A stretch of 64,000 nt of DNA from Zobellia uliginosa (GTDB taxonomy: Bacteria > Bacteroidota > Bacteroidia > Flavobacteriales > Flavobacteriaceae), in assembly GCF_018860745.1 (NCBI RefSeq), contig NZ_JAHKPY010000014.1, positions 434,001 to 498,000 on the forward strand. The letters run 5' to 3'. Positions 63,833-64,000 of this stretch are shown piece after piece (the first letter of the stretch is position 1; each line of letters opens with the position of its first letter). The notes below the pieces were generated by a model. It ran no database searches, was not told where the DNA came from, and saw nothing but the letters and a program-made list of their open reading frames with translations. The position numbers and the translations under genes are program-made.

Positions 63833-64000
63833 TTAAATGGTAATTTCAATCCGGTTGCCCTCTGGGTCTTGGATAACACTTTCATAATAGCCGTCTCCTG
63901 TAGTTCTTGGTTCACCAGGAATCTGAAATCCGTCAGACCTAAGTTGCTCGGTAATGGCATCTACTTTTTCTTTTGAACCTACGGAGAGCGCAAAATGAAT
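63833..64000 (-). CDS. VOC (glyoxalase-like) family protein, C-terminal part
   Basis: The gene runs off the right edge; 55 C-terminal residues are visible. [40 protein letters not shown] match the second beta-alpha-beta unit of vicinal-oxygen-chelate proteins, with the metal-binding His and Glu. Substrate unknown. Confidence 0.75.
   Translation of the reverse strand: MHFALSVGSKEKVDAITEQLRSDGFQIPGEPRTTGDGYYESVIQDPEGNRIEITI

Overview
The window reads as an ordinary chromosomal segment of a marine Flavobacteriaceae (Bacteroidota). Evidence: AT-rich DNA, promoters of the Bacteroidota type (TAnnTTTG at about -7), carboxypeptidase-like plus TonB-receptor outer-membrane proteins, an OmpA with thrombospondin type 3 repeats, an IPExxxVDY-family protein, and gene orders I associate with this family (pdxA / DUF177 / rpmF / fabH / accB / accC and acpP / fabF / rnc / IPExxxVDY / pyk). 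A relative of Zobellia or Maribacter is a guess from uronate and glycan genes, not something proved here.

Layout. 0-7 kb: end of a transglutaminase-like protein, ribE and pdxA from facing promoters, then DUF177-rpmF and fabH-accB-accC (fatty acid initiation). 7-12 kb: FAD oxidoreductase, GreA-like protein, small membrane and secreted proteins, an AhpD-like protein and an AraC regulator with an unlisted Cys/His-rich small ORF between them. 12.6-17 kb: pyk, IPExxxVDY, rnc, fabF, acpP on the minus strand. 17-21.4 kb: purN-rnhA, a PfkB kinase and a long purF. 21.4-22.4 kb: a gene-free stretch with four copies of a promoter + conserved 38-nt core + terminator unit, which I read as a tandem array of paralogous small RNAs. 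22.4-32.5 kb: superoxide dismutase, an AddA/AddB-like helicase-nuclease pair separated by kbl and ompA, and an SDR. 32.7-37 kb: uxaC with a three-gene TRAP transporter (hexuronate use). 37-40.5 kb: GH1 glycosidase, glycosyltransferase and metallophosphoesterase. 40.9-49.7 kb: an orphan protein, then a TonB receptor, an M29-like enzyme, a PepD dipeptidase and two NCS1 permeases. 50-55 kb: sugar-phosphate transferase, then a putative metal-uptake set (His/Cys-rich small protein, TonB receptor, acidic lipoprotein) behind a Fur-type palindrome. 55-57 kb: eroded DNA with a truncated ECF sigma factor and a broken Abi_2 gene directly downstream of a tRNA-Ala 3' end. 57-64 kb: stress protein, acetyltransferase, MATE pump, enoyl-CoA hydratase, queD, lpxH-like, an MFS exporter with a TetR-type operator upstream, and the end of a VOC protein.

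The most unusual item is the four-copy RNA array at 21.5-22.3 kb. Each copy has its own -7 box six or seven bases before the core, the core is almost invariant while the DNA between copies is unrelated, and the terminator stems differ by compensatory changes. This points to selection on a transcript of about 70-75 nt. I could run no searches, so novelty is untested.
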